A DNA stretch of 64,000 nt from Mucilaginibacter ginsenosidivorans (GTDB lineage: Bacteria; Bacteroidota; Bacteroidia; Sphingobacteriales; Sphingobacteriaceae): positions 5,208,001-5,272,000 of the forward strand of contig NZ_CP042436.1 in NCBI RefSeq assembly GCF_007971025.1, written 5' to 3'. Below the pieces are notes generated by a model. The model saw only the letters and a program-made list of their open reading frames with translations. It searched no databases and had not been told where the DNA came from. Below are positions 53,924 to 62,552 of the stretch, in pieces; positions within the stretch are counted from its first letter, which is position 1, and each line of letters begins with the position of its first letter. A program made the position numbers and the translations under genes.

Positions 53924-56900
53924 TTGAAGAAGCACCGTACAAAACGTGCAATAAAGTGCCGATTCTCCATAGTGAAAACGTTTTTGTGCAAGATCCTCCT
54001 CATAAACTTCATACTGCTCATGATAGCAGTAAAGGGCTTCGCTGCAACTTATGACTGGGTGGGCACCACAGCTACAAGCGGGATTTACAACTGGAACAAC
54101 AAATTGAACTGGCAGGTCGCCGGCGTTGCAGCCACAACAACGCCCGGGGCCGCGGACATTGTTCAGATAGCTGTAAACGCTTATACCAATCCACCGACTA
54201 TCACTGATGTTCAATCATGTGCATCCATTATATTCGGCACGTACGATAACTTTACCTTAACGGTCAACGGCACTTTGACGGTAAGCGGGAGTATCACTCA
54301 AAATAACGATCCTAATTTTTACCAGACAACCATATTGGCCGGAACCGGCACCATTACCTGCGGCAGCTTTACCATCGGCGATCTGACTACTCCCGGCAGT
54401 TGGACAGGCGTAGTAAATAATGTAAGCGTACAGGTAAATCAAATGAATGTGACGGGCAATATCACCCTTCGGGCTACTGGTAATAGTTCCGGGAACGGCA
54501 TTGTATATCCCTACTTTTCGCTCGACGCAAACAACCTGAAGCTTACTGGGCAAATAGTTACCGTATCTTATAATAATCCGTTATCCGGCGGCACGGGCGA
54601 CCCGGGTTTCCCTGGCCTGGGGCTGTTCCAGATGGATACAGGCACCTCTCCTACCACATTGGAATTATTGAATATAAACCCGGTATCGACACCGATCACA
54701 ACGGGTTTCACCGTCGACTTTACAAACAACGGAACCGGCACCGGTACGGTACTTTACGATGCCACTTCTGGTTCGCAGGCCATCTATACAACGGGAACAA
54801 CAGGCCTCGGGATAAATAATTACAATTATGACTGCCTTACCTTTGGGGGCGCAAGCACCAAGGTAGTTGCAAACAGCACATTAACCGTAGGTGGCAACTG
54901 GACAAGCGGCGGCACAGGATCTGTCAACCTCAATACTAATAATCCTGCGATCACCGTAACAGGTAATTGGGTTAACTCTGTCAATGTTACGCAAGGATCG
55001 GGCAATATCACGGTAACCGGCATCCTTCAGAATAATGGGAATACGATCACATTAGGATCCGGAACATTGACGGTAACCAATACTTTGCAGATAAATACCG
55101 GCACGGTAGCCGCAGGTTCAGGAACAGTAACGGTATCAGGTGTGTATCAAAACAATAGCGGCACATTAACCTGCGGGTCGGGAAGTATGATTTTCAAAGG
55201 GACTTACCAAAACAGCGGCACTTTTACCGCAGGCGCAGGCACAGTCTATTTTTCCGGCGCATCGCAAAGCCTTACCGACAACAGCGCAACCGGTACCGTG
55301 TTCAAAAACGTCACTTTCAACTGTACCGGAACAGCCACAATGGGTTCGGGCACCGGTAATTTCTCGGTTGCCAGCAACGGAGTACTTACCTTAGTGAGTC
55401 CGGCAAAACTGGTTGCAGGTTCGGCGGTGGCAGCATATTTAACACTTAAATCAGATGCCACAGGCTCCGCCACTGTTGCGGCCCTCACGGGCACGTCAAC
55501 TATCACCGGTTTTGTAAACGTTCAACGATATGTAACAGGCGGAAGCACAACTTACCGTGGCTATCGCCTATTATCTTCGCCGGTGTATGTAAGTACTGTA
55601 AGCGGTAATAATGTTTACAGCCTTAACTACCTGAAAAACTCGTGTTATTTGACGGGTTCGGGTGGCACGAGCGGCAGTTTTGATAAAACAGGCAACCCAA
55701 CTTTATACTTATACCGCGAAAATTTGGCGCCCGGCAACAACAGCTTTACTGCGGGAAATTTCAGGGGTATTGCTAACCTTGCGTCCTCACCAGGCTATAG
55801 CCTTGATAATGAGATCGGCACTTTTAACATTCCGGTCGGCAACGGTTATTTGTTTTTCTTCCGCGGGAACAGGAGTACTTCGCTTGCAAGTAAAACAACT
55901 TCGCCATACCCAACCCCAGAAAATACAACACTAACGGCGACAGGCACATTGGCACAGGGCCAGGTAGTTGTACACGAGTGGTACACCCCTGCTTCAGCTA
56001 CGATCGGGTATACAACTGCGACTGCGAACTCAACGGTGCGCGGGTTTAACCTGGTGGGCAATCCATACGCAAGTTCCATCAATTGGGACCTGTTCAATAC
56101 CACTACTACTACATCGGGAATTTATGGCACAAGCGTCGGAACAACAATGTATGTGCTCGATCCTGTGAGTCACAATTTCGGGGCCTATACAAAAGGTTCT
56201 GGTGGTATCGGAACACACAATGCAAGCAACGTAATACCCAGCGGACAAGGTTTTTTTGTAGTAGCTACGGCTGCAACCGGAAAACTTATCTTTAACGAAT
56301 CGGCAAAAGTAAGCACGCAGGTTACGGGGCTTAACCTGCTTATGGGCAAACCGGTAAACGAATACGCAACCCTTCAATACCTGCACCTGGTGATGATAAA
56401 AGACTCCGTCAATACCGATGACATTATCATCCATCTGAAGGACGGTGCCGTAACAACATACGACGCTGAAAATGAGGCGCTGTACAGATCAGGGCAAGGT
56501 GTTGTTAGCCTGTCAAGTATGTCGAGCGATAATTATGCACTCGCGATAAATGTACAACCGTTACCAAAGAAGACATTAACTATTGCGCTTTCAGCATCGG
56601 CATCCTCAAGCGGGTACTATCATTTTAATCTAAAAAATATAGTAGGTATACCCAGGCTGTATAACATCTCGCTGGTTGACAATCTTACAAAAGATTCGGT
56701 AGACCTGCGCGAGACTTCTACTTACGATTTCGCCATTGACAAGGCTGATTCCAATAGTTTTGGACCCAACAGGTTTAAACTGGTCATTAGCCAAAATAAA
56801 GGGTTCGCCTATCATTTGGTAAAGTTTACAGCCACTAAAAACTCTGATGAAACAGGAAGACAGGTTAACCTGTCGTGGGAGGCTAAGAACGAAGAAAACT

Positions 56901-57379
56901 ATACGCGCTTTACAGTTGAGCGCAGTACGGACAACGGCAATAACTTTGATGCGATCGGCTGGAAAACATCCAACGGGCACGGAGTGTATACCGCTTTTGA
57001 CAAATATCCCCAATTCGGTCGCAATATTTACCGGTTACGAACGGAAGACGTCAATGGCGACGTTTCTTATTCGGCATTGGTACCGATAGAATATTCGTCG
57101 ATAAGCAACAATCTGAGCAACAGCAATATTAACGTTTATCCTAATCCGGCAAAAGGTACCATCAATCTTACCATAACACAACAGGGGGGCGCAATAAATA
57201 AGGCTAACTATAATGTTAAGATAAGCAACAGCACCGGGTTGATGGTGAGAAACATCAACCTGTCACAAACTAACTGGCAGGGCAGCGTAAACGACCTTAC
57301 CACCGGCACCTACGTGATACAGGTTTGGAACACTAAAGACCAAACCCTGATTGGCCAAACCAAGTTCGTAAAACTATAA
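53924..57379 (+). CDS. Array protein P8: beta-solenoid head, constant tail, T9SS sorting domain
   Basis: The product is up to 1151 residues from the TTG at 53924. A GTG at 53972 would begin directly at the signal peptide (MKTFLCKILL), so the exact start is uncertain. The head (about 45-532) opens TYDWVGTTATSGIYNWNN, as in P4, and contains solenoid strands such as LTVNGTLTVSGSITQNND and TITLGSGTLTVTNTLQ. The constant tail begins VQRYVTGG (about 533) with GFNLVGNPYASSINW and a T9SS end (NVYPNPAKGT to QTKFVKL). It is the last gene of the array; the hairpin at 57411 is oriented for the opposing DUF4136 gene. Confidence 0.86.
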   Translation: MKKHRTKRAIKCRFSIVKTFLCKILLINFILLMIAVKGFAATYDWVGTTATSGIYNWNNKLNWQVAGVAATTTPGAADIVQIAVNAYTNPPTITDVQSCASIIFGTYDNFTLTVNGTLTVSGSITQNNDPNFYQTTILAGTGTITCGSFTIGDLTTPGSWTGVVNNVSVQVNQMNVTGNITLRATGNSSGNGIVYPYFSLDANNLKLTGQIVTVSYNNPLSGGTGDPGFPGLGLFQMDTGTSPTTLELLNINPVSTPITTGFTVDFTNNGTGTGTVLYDATSGSQAIYTTGTTGLGINNYNYDCLTFGGASTKVVANSTLTVGGNWTSGGTGSVNLNTNNPAITVTGNWVNSVNVTQGSGNITVTGILQNNGNTITLGSGTLTVTNTLQINTGTVAAGSGTVTVSGVYQNNSGTLTCGSGSMIFKGTYQNSGTFTAGAGTVYFSGASQSLTDNSATGTVFKNVTFNCTGTATMGSGTGNFSVASNGVLTLVSPAKLVAGSAVAAYLTLKSDATGSATVAALTGTSTITGFVNVQRYVTGGSTTYRGYRLLSSPVYVSTVSGNNVYSLNYLKNSCYLTGSGGTSGSFDKTGNPTLYLYRENLAPGNNSFTAGNFRGIANLASSPGYSLDNEIGTFNIPVGNGYLFFFRGNRSTSLASKTTSPYPTPENTTLTATGTLAQGQVVVHEWYTPASATIGYTTATANSTVRGFNLVGNPYASSINWDLFNTTTTTSGIYGTSVGTTMYVLDPVSHNFGAYTKGSGGIGTHNASNVIPSGQGFFVVATAATGKLIFNESAKVSTQVTGLNLLMGKPVNEYATLQYLHLVMIKDSVNTDDIIIHLKDGAVTTYDAENEALYRSGQGVVSLSSMSSDNYALAINVQPLPKKTLTIALSASASSSGYYHFNLKNIVGIPRLYNISLVDNLTKDSVDLRETSTYDFAIDKADSNSFGPNRFKLVISQNKGFAYHLVKFTATKNSDETGRQVNLSWEAKNEENYTRFTVERSTDNGNNFDAIGWKTSNGHGVYTAFDKYPQFGRNIYRLRTEDVNGDVSYSALVPIEYSSISNNLSNSNINVYPNPAKGTINLTITQQGGAINKANYNVKISNSTGLMVRNINLSQTNWQGSVNDLTTGTYVIQVWNTKDQTLIGQTKFVKL

Positions 57380-57410
57380 CGCTGACAAATTCTCCATTAT
57401 ACTCCCCTCC

Positions 57411-57443
57411 AAAAAAAATCCCCCCGGAATTTATACCGGGAGG
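57411..57443 (-). terminator. Terminator of the DUF4136 lipoprotein gene
   Basis: CCCCCCGG (57420-57427) pairs with CCGGGAGG (57436-57443) with one mismatch, and on the minus strand the stem is followed by TTTTTTTT. It sits between the convergent P8 and DUF4136 genes. Confidence 0.75.
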
Positions 57444-57476
57444 ATAATTAAAACAATAATATATATGAGGGGTAAC

Positions 57477-58130
57477 TTATGATCTGATCGAGCGTCCGCC
57501 TGCCGTAGCCGGTGGCTCCAGGCTTAACTGGCTGATAATGCCGTCAATTACTTTTGGCAGGTCATCGACATTTTTTTGAGGATTATGGTGCACCTCGCCT
57601 ACTCCGAAACCGCGCCATACGATCTTGTGTGTGCGCGTATCGATAAGGTCAATAATAACCGTGCCTTCTTTATAATGCTCTTTTCCAACCGCAGTTGATC
57701 CCCCGTAATAAATGAATGGTGAATAACCGTATGCGTAATAGGGACGATATCCCCAACCGTAACCCCAGCCAAATCCAACACCCCATCCGGGATAAAAGCC
57801 CGGGCCCGAGCCATAGTAAGTAGACGCATAAACCGTTTTCGATCCACGGCCCACCATGGCGCGATAAGTAACCAGCAGATCGGGATTATTTGGCTGGAGG
57901 CGAAGCCCTTTGGCATTTAACGAAGCGACCGCCGCATCCTTTATTTTCAGATCAGCAGCTGAACTGACATCCAGGGAGCGATCCTTGCCTTGCGGCGGCA
58001 TCCAGGCAAAAGAGCGGTAGCCGCTCATGTTGGTCCTGTTGAGCCCGGCGGTATAATAGTCGTAACTGCTGCAGGATGATATGCCGGCAATAACCAATAA
58101 TGCCAGCAACAGGTTTAGTAATGTTTTCAT
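57477..58130 (-). CDS. DUF4136 domain lipoprotein
   Basis: The 217-residue lipoprotein (lipobox ISSC, Cys about 20) has the DUF4136 layout: YRSFAWMPPQG near the start, a central Gly/Tyr/Trp-rich region (about 105-145, GFGWGYGWGYRPYYAYG), and the domain's conserved GTVIIDLIDTRTHKIVWRG near the end. The family is envelope-located and of unknown function. It stands alone between convergent P8 and the nadE gene on the same strand, with a terminator at 57411-57443. Confidence 0.88.
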   Translation of the reverse strand: MKTLLNLLLALLVIAGISSCSSYDYYTAGLNRTNMSGYRSFAWMPPQGKDRSLDVSSAADLKIKDAAVASLNAKGLRLQPNNPDLLVTYRAMVGRGSKTVYASTYYGSGPGFYPGWGVGFGWGYGWGYRPYYAYGYSPFIYYGGSTAVGKEHYKEGTVIIDLIDTRTHKIVWRGFGVGEVHHNPQKNVDDLPKVIDGIISQLSLEPPATAGGRSIRS

Positions 58131-58195
58131 AGCAATTTCCCTTGTTTCGGTTTGACTTTTCTTTTTTTAAAAGGTTTAACCTGAAAATTAAATTT

Positions 58196-59845
58196 TTATG
58201 ATAAATATTTACCCACTATCGGCATCCTCCGGCCCATACCAAACGCTTTTGGCGACACCCTTAGTATAGGCGGGGTTTGATAACGCTTATGCTCGGCAAT
58301 ATTAACCAGCCGAAGCACCCTGCGCACTGTTTGCTCGTCATAGCCCATTTTGATGATCTCGCCAGATGAACACCTGTTCTCGATGTATTGCATTAGTATG
58401 GCATCAAGGATATCATACTCAGGCAACGAGTCCGTATCTTTTTGATTCGGCCTTAATTCAGCTGAAGGCGGTTTAACAATGGTATTTACCGGGATGATCT
58501 CACGCTCGCGGTTAAGGTATCGGGCCAGTTCAAAAACCTGTGTTTTGTACACATCGCCTATAACAGAAATGCCCCCACACATGTCGCCGTAAAGGGTCCC
58601 GTAGCCGACTGCAGCCTCGCTTTTGTTTGACGTATTGAGCAGAATATAACCGAACTTGTTGCACATGGCCATCAACACAACTGCGCGGCTTCGCGATTGG
58701 ATATTTTCTTCGGCGATATTAAACGGCAAATTCTGGAATTGCGGATGCAGTGTCGATTCAAACGCCTCGGTAATATGCCTGATAGGCACGATCTCGTGCT
58801 TGCAGGCAAGGTTCCTGACCAGATCCTCGGCATCTTTAACGGAGTGGTCGCTTGAGAAGCGCGATGGCAATAGGACGGCCATCACATTTTGCGGACCGAG
58901 GGCCTCGGCGGCAAGGGCACAAACTACAGCGGAGTCGATACCACCCGACAGACCCAGTATAGCGCTTTTGAAGCCCGATTTATAGAAGTAGTCCTGTATG
59001 CCTAACACCAGGGCCTGGTGTATCTGTTCGATATCGGCCTGCTTTTTCACCCTGACGGTAGCAGGCTGTAATAGTTTCACTGTCGACTTATCTTCCAGCT
59101 CGTAATAAGACACCTGCTCCTTAAAATAAGGCAGTTCATCAGCCATATTCCCTGCATTGTCGAACACCAATGATCCGCCGTCAAAGATCAGTTCGGTTTG
59201 GGCGCCTACATGGTTGACGTAAAAAAGCGGCAGCCCATAGCGCTGCGCATTATCGCTTAATATTTTGATCCGCTCTTCATCGTGGTTATAAGCAAACGGC
59301 GAAGCAGCTATATTGATCATTACATCAGGCTCTTCTTTGATCAGCACATCCATCGGGCGGGTAACATATAAGGGATTTTCGATAGTGTTCCAAAGGTCCT
59401 CGCAGATAGTTAGCGCAATACGGTGGCCTTTAAAATCGATACACTTAAAGGTGGTCGACGGTTCAAAATAGCGATATTCGTCAAAAATATCATAATTGGG
59501 CAGCAGGGCCTTATTCACAATAGCTTTTACTTCGCCTTTTTCAATAAAGTAAGCTGAATTATTCAGATCCTTTCCCTCAGGGTTGTTATTTACGGTCGGC
59601 AGGCCAATAATACAAGCTATGTTGTGGCATTCAGTAGCTATTTTTTTGGCGGCGTCTTCGCAAAGGCCTATATATTCCTTAAACTCGAGGAAGTCGCGCG
59701 ACGGGTATCCGCATACGCATAGCTCGGCAAAAACAACAAGGTCGGCCCCCTGCTGTTCGGCCTGGTGTATATGGCTGATAATTTTGGCGGTATTCGATTC
59801 AAAATTACCAACATGGTAATTAAGCTGTGCCAGTGCGATCTTCAT
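58196..59845 (-). CDS. nadE: Glutamine-dependent NAD+ synthase
   Basis: The 549-residue two-domain enzyme makes NAD+ from deamido-NAD+, ATP and glutamine. The N-terminal nitrilase-type glutaminase has the Glu-Lys-Cys triad at Glu41 (FAELCV), Lys112 (NKALLPN) and Cys148 (TICEDLW). The C-terminal synthetase has the ATP P-loop SGGIDS (300-305) and LLNTSNKSEAAVGYGTLYGD. It is cytoplasmic and complete. It is divergent from gldB with 69 bp between the start codons. Confidence 0.95.
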   Translation of the reverse strand: MKIALAQLNYHVGNFESNTAKIISHIHQAEQQGADLVVFAELCVCGYPSRDFLEFKEYIGLCEDAAKKIATECHNIACIIGLPTVNNNPEGKDLNNSAYFIEKGEVKAIVNKALLPNYDIFDEYRYFEPSTTFKCIDFKGHRIALTICEDLWNTIENPLYVTRPMDVLIKEEPDVMINIAASPFAYNHDEERIKILSDNAQRYGLPLFYVNHVGAQTELIFDGGSLVFDNAGNMADELPYFKEQVSYYELEDKSTVKLLQPATVRVKKQADIEQIHQALVLGIQDYFYKSGFKSAILGLSGGIDSAVVCALAAEALGPQNVMAVLLPSRFSSDHSVKDAEDLVRNLACKHEIVPIRHITEAFESTLHPQFQNLPFNIAEENIQSRSRAVVLMAMCNKFGYILLNTSNKSEAAVGYGTLYGDMCGGISVIGDVYKTQVFELARYLNREREIIPVNTIVKPPSAELRPNQKDTDSLPEYDILDAILMQYIENRCSSGEIIKMGYDEQTVRRVLRLVNIAEHKRYQTPPILRVSPKAFGMGRRMPIVGKYLS

Positions 59846-59914
59846 ATAAGGATGATAACAATTTTGGTTATGCTAATGCGGCTTAAAAAACTAATTTTGT
59901 TAAAAGAACGAAAA

Positions 59915-60961
59915 ATGACCTTCTATTCTGTTAAGCCTAAGCAAATTTACCTAATTTTTTTTATGGCAGTGCTATTAGCCTCATGCGGCCGCTCCAAAAA
60001 AGTTGATGTCAGCAATATTGATGTTAACGTGACAATCGAGCGCTTTGATCATGATATGAACGCAATGGAAACTAAACCTATTGCCCCGCAGGCGGTGTAC
60101 ATGCAAAAAAAATACGGCTCATTTTATACCGACTTTATGGAGCGTATTATACAGGTAGGTGAAACACGGGACACGGGTTATTTCAAAACATTGAGGGAAA
60201 TATTTGCCGCCGGGCCGTACAACGAGGTTAAGCACGAGGTAGATTCGATATTCCCTAACATGGATAAAGAGAATGCCGAACTTACCGATGCTTTCAAACA
60301 CGTCAAATATTACTATCCTAATAAAGCCCTGCCAAGACTTTTTGCCTACTTTTCGGGTTTCCAGGGAGCACAAATAACCATCGGGAACGGCTATTACGGC
60401 ATCGGGCTCGACCTGTTTTTAGGAGCAAATTCCAAATTCTATACAGCAAATGCAATTCGCGAAGTGTTTCCGCATTATATTTCGAGGCGTTTCACCCCGG
60501 ATCACATAACGCCGCGGGTGGTGGAGGTGATGGCCAGGGAGGATATGTTCCCCGAAGGCGACAAAGATAAGTCGCTTCTGTCGCGAATGGTATACAACGG
60601 CAAGATCATGTACTTTATGGACAAGATATTACCGGACATGGCCGATACGCTGAAAATAGGTTATACCGGCAAGCAACTGAAATGGTGCAATGATTTTAAA
60701 TCGCAGATATGGGCATATTTTCTCGAACAAAACCTGCTTTATGAATCAGACTACGAAAAGATCCAAAAGTATTTAGGCGAAGCTCCTTTCACACCCGGGT
60801 TGGGCGAAAAGAACGAGGCCGCTCCAAAACTTGCTGTTTGGACAGGCTGGCAAATAGTTAAAGAATACATGGATAAAAATCCAGATGTAACATTGCAGCA
60901 GCTGATGGCCGACCAGGATGCGCAAAAGATATTGAACGGATCTAAGTACAGACCCAAATAG
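59915..60961 (+). CDS. gldB: Gliding motility lipoprotein GldB
   Basis: The start at ATG 59915 gives a 348-residue lipoprotein (LLASC, Cys24); longer upstream starts hide this signal. It matches GldB of Bacteroidota, with DVNVTIERFDHDM at the mature N-terminus, a central GFQGAQITIGNGYYGIGLDLFLG, and HYISRRFTPDHI. GldB is needed for gliding in flavobacteria and is present in many non-gliding relatives. Together with the T9SS cargo array upstream it suggests an active T9SS/gliding-type envelope system, though the T9SS core genes are not in this window. A bidirectional terminator follows. Confidence 0.92.
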   Translation: MTFYSVKPKQIYLIFFMAVLLASCGRSKKVDVSNIDVNVTIERFDHDMNAMETKPIAPQAVYMQKKYGSFYTDFMERIIQVGETRDTGYFKTLREIFAAGPYNEVKHEVDSIFPNMDKENAELTDAFKHVKYYYPNKALPRLFAYFSGFQGAQITIGNGYYGIGLDLFLGANSKFYTANAIREVFPHYISRRFTPDHITPRVVEVMAREDMFPEGDKDKSLLSRMVYNGKIMYFMDKILPDMADTLKIGYTGKQLKWCNDFKSQIWAYFLEQNLLYESDYEKIQKYLGEAPFTPGLGEKNEAAPKLAVWTGWQIVKEYMDKNPDVTLQQLMADQDAQKILNGSKYRPK

Positions 60962-61035
60962 ATCGGTCATCAGGTATCAGGCTTTTGAACGTTTAGATGC
61001 TGACGATCCTTATAATCCGGCAAACGTATTCACAA

Positions 61036-61067
61036 AAAAAGCGTGCTGAGATCTCAGCACGCTTTTT
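61036..61067. terminator. Bidirectional terminator between gldB and the 61090 gene
   Basis: A perfect 32-bp palindrome: five As, a GC-rich stem (GCGTGCTGAG with CTCAGCACGC around AT), and five Ts. It serves the convergent gldB and the small two-TM gene. Confidence 0.9.
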
Positions 61068-61089
61068 AGTTTATATTTTAAACAGGGAT

Positions 61090-61278
61090 CTACTTCAATA
61101 TCGCAAAAATAGCTTTCAGCGCGATAGCAACACCTAATATCAATAATATATTGGCTATCCAGGTGTACATATGTGCATCGTTAATAAACCGGAGGTATAT
61201 GCCTGCAATGCCTACAATTACGGCAAAAACTATCAATACGTAGTGCTTCTCGTCGTTAGCTTCCTCTGTTTTGTTCAT
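61090..61278 (-). CDS. Small two-TM membrane protein
   Basis: The 62-residue protein has a short charged N-terminus (NKTEEANDEKHY) and two hydrophobic helices (VLIVFAVIVGIAGIYL and ANILLILGVAIALKAI). No family is recognised. A good TTG-N22-TATTTTTG promoter at 61306-61339 and the adjacent shared terminator support a real, single-gene unit. Confidence 0.75.
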   Translation of the reverse strand: MNKTEEANDEKHYVLIVFAVIVGIAGIYLRFINDAHMYTWIANILLILGVAIALKAIFAILK

Positions 61279-61305
61279 ATTCTTTTAAGCTTGAATGATT
61301 TGCAA

Positions 61306-61339
61306 CAAAAATAGAAATGTTTAGCTAAAATTTGGCAAA
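61306..61339 (-). promoter_or_regulatory. Bacteroidota-type promoter for the 61090 gene
   Basis: On the minus strand, TTTG at 61339-61336 and TATTTTTG at 61313-61306 are 22 bp apart, matching TTG-N(17-23)-TAnnTTTG. The start codon is 27 bp downstream. Confidence 0.55.
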
Positions 61340-61351
61340 TAGTTTAAACTT

Positions 61352-62230
61352 TTATGCAGCGGGTGCCTGCGTTTTTCTCAGCTGTCTTTTGTAATAGATA
61401 AAGCTCCGCCACAAGAACAATCCACACAAGATCAACACCCACATATTTGCCAGCGCTATAACAATATCAATAAATAGCAACCAGCCATCGGCGACAGCTA
61501 AACCAAGTCGCTGAAAGAAGGGAATATTATAAACTGACGGATCATCGTTAGCGATGACTTCTTTAAGTATCGAATCGCCCTGGTAGAAATTCAAACTTAC
61601 CAAGCTGAATTTTACAGCCGCGTCGGTCCGCAGGTTCTCGATCTTGTGATCCACCATGTCGTCCTTTAGCAAAAGTACATCGGTTGGATTCTTAATTTTT
61701 ATCTTTCCTCTTCTCTGCTGGCTCACCAGTTCCTGTCTGTCCTTCAACTTAAGCTGAGCAGCTAAATAATCAAGCGTTTTATCCTCTATATCCATCCGGC
61801 TCATGTTGACATATATACCCATGCGGCTCACTTTGGCAGTAAACTCCTCCAGCTTTTCCGACGGCACGCGAACCATCATATCGGCTGTAGTGCTGTAAGC
61901 TGCAATTCGCATGATAGAATCACTGCTGATGTGTACGTCGTGTGCGGGCCGCGCTGTCGATTGCACTTGATGATGCATAACCATGCCACCATAAGCTTTG
62001 GTCAATGAAGCTATCTCTTCACCTGCAAGTCGTACATCTTTCACTTTGATATTAATGTCGGATGTTTTCACAAGTTTTTCGGCGGGCATTTTCGTACTAT
62101 CGGCACCGGCTACCGTATCGGCCATCGCAGCTGACCTGTCATTGATGAATTCATAGTCTTTGGACGACTTTCCTTTACAAGCCGCAAGTAGCGCTACGAC
62201 AGCTACAAGGATCAAAAATTTCGTTTTCAT
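61352..62230 (-). CDS. DUF4349 domain lipoprotein
   Basis: The 292-residue protein has a lipobox (LLAAC, Cys18), then the DUF4349 domain with LVKTSDINIKVKDVRLAG, SLTKAYGGMVMHHQV and VRVPSEKLEEF. A coiled-coil-like region (about 160-205, LKLKDRQELVSQQRRGK to VDHKIENLR) and one C-terminal membrane helix (about 250-275, IDIVIALANMWVLILCGLF) follow, with a basic cytoplasmic tail. Lipid anchor plus transmembrane helix is the usual arrangement in this family. Function is unknown. Confidence 0.87.
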   Translation of the reverse strand: MKTKFLILVAVVALLAACKGKSSKDYEFINDRSAAMADTVAGADSTKMPAEKLVKTSDINIKVKDVRLAGEEIASLTKAYGGMVMHHQVQSTARPAHDVHISSDSIMRIAAYSTTADMMVRVPSEKLEEFTAKVSRMGIYVNMSRMDIEDKTLDYLAAQLKLKDRQELVSQQRRGKIKIKNPTDVLLLKDDMVDHKIENLRTDAAVKFSLVSLNFYQGDSILKEVIANDDPSVYNIPFFQRLGLAVADGWLLFIDIVIALANMWVLILCGLFLWRSFIYYKRQLRKTQAPAA

Positions 62231-62447
62231 GATTTTTCAGTTTAAATTGAGTTCTTATTAATACCGACCAGAACGAAATAGTAACCCAGTTTAATATATT
62301 ATTTCAGAATATAATTCCTTTTTTTAAATATTAACAGAATTTTATTTCAAAAAAATAGCACTACGCAGGTGCGTAAATAAGGGTAGATGAGATTTGATAT
62401 TAATACCGATTGGTGAAAAAGGTGACCCGAAGTTGCGGTAGATCGGA

Positions 62448-62492
62448 GATTTCAATAGATTCTTCGCTGTCGCTCAGAATGACAAAAAAATA
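62448..62492. repeat. Candidate dispersed intergenic repeat
   Basis: The block around AGATTCTTCGCTGTCGCTC-AGAATGACAAA has a self-complementary flank (ATTCT with AGAAT). I recognise very similar strings as recurring intergenic sequence in Sphingobacteriales genomes, from memory only. Only one copy is present in this window. Confidence 0.35.
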
Positions 62493-62501
62493 GCAACAAG
62501 C

Positions 62502-62528
62502 AAAAAGGCCTCCTACCAGGAAGCCTTT
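62502..62528 (-). terminator. Rho-independent terminator of the ATP synthase operon end (atpG)
   Basis: AAAGGCCTCCT (62504-62514) pairs with AGGAAGCCTTT (62518-62528) with one mismatch and a 3-base loop; Ts follow on the minus strand. It lies 24 bp past the atpG stop. Confidence 0.8.
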
Positions 62529-62552
62529 CAAATATTATTCAAAATAAAACTA

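Larger units (their letters stand above)
62231..62552. other. Intergenic region between the DUF4349 gene and atpG
   Basis: This 322-bp gap contains the atpG terminator (62502-62528) and a segment at about 62448-62492 that looks like a dispersed repeat (GATTCTTCGCTGTCGCTC then AGAATGACAAA). The AT-rich part near 62280-62360 should hold the promoter of the DUF4349 gene, but I find no clean box. Confidence 0.5.

Noticed and set aside
29319..57379. Array as a transposon or prophage insertion
   Set aside because: No transposase, integrase, terminal repeats or phage genes are present; duplication in place explains it better.
59892..59899. TAATTTTG as the gldB promoter box
   Set aside because: The nearest TTG upstream is 25 bp away, outside the usual 17-23 bp, and the leader would be very short.
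59765..59914. N-terminal extension of gldB
   Set aside because: It would overlap nadE on the other strand and displace the lipobox; ATG 59915 fits GldB.
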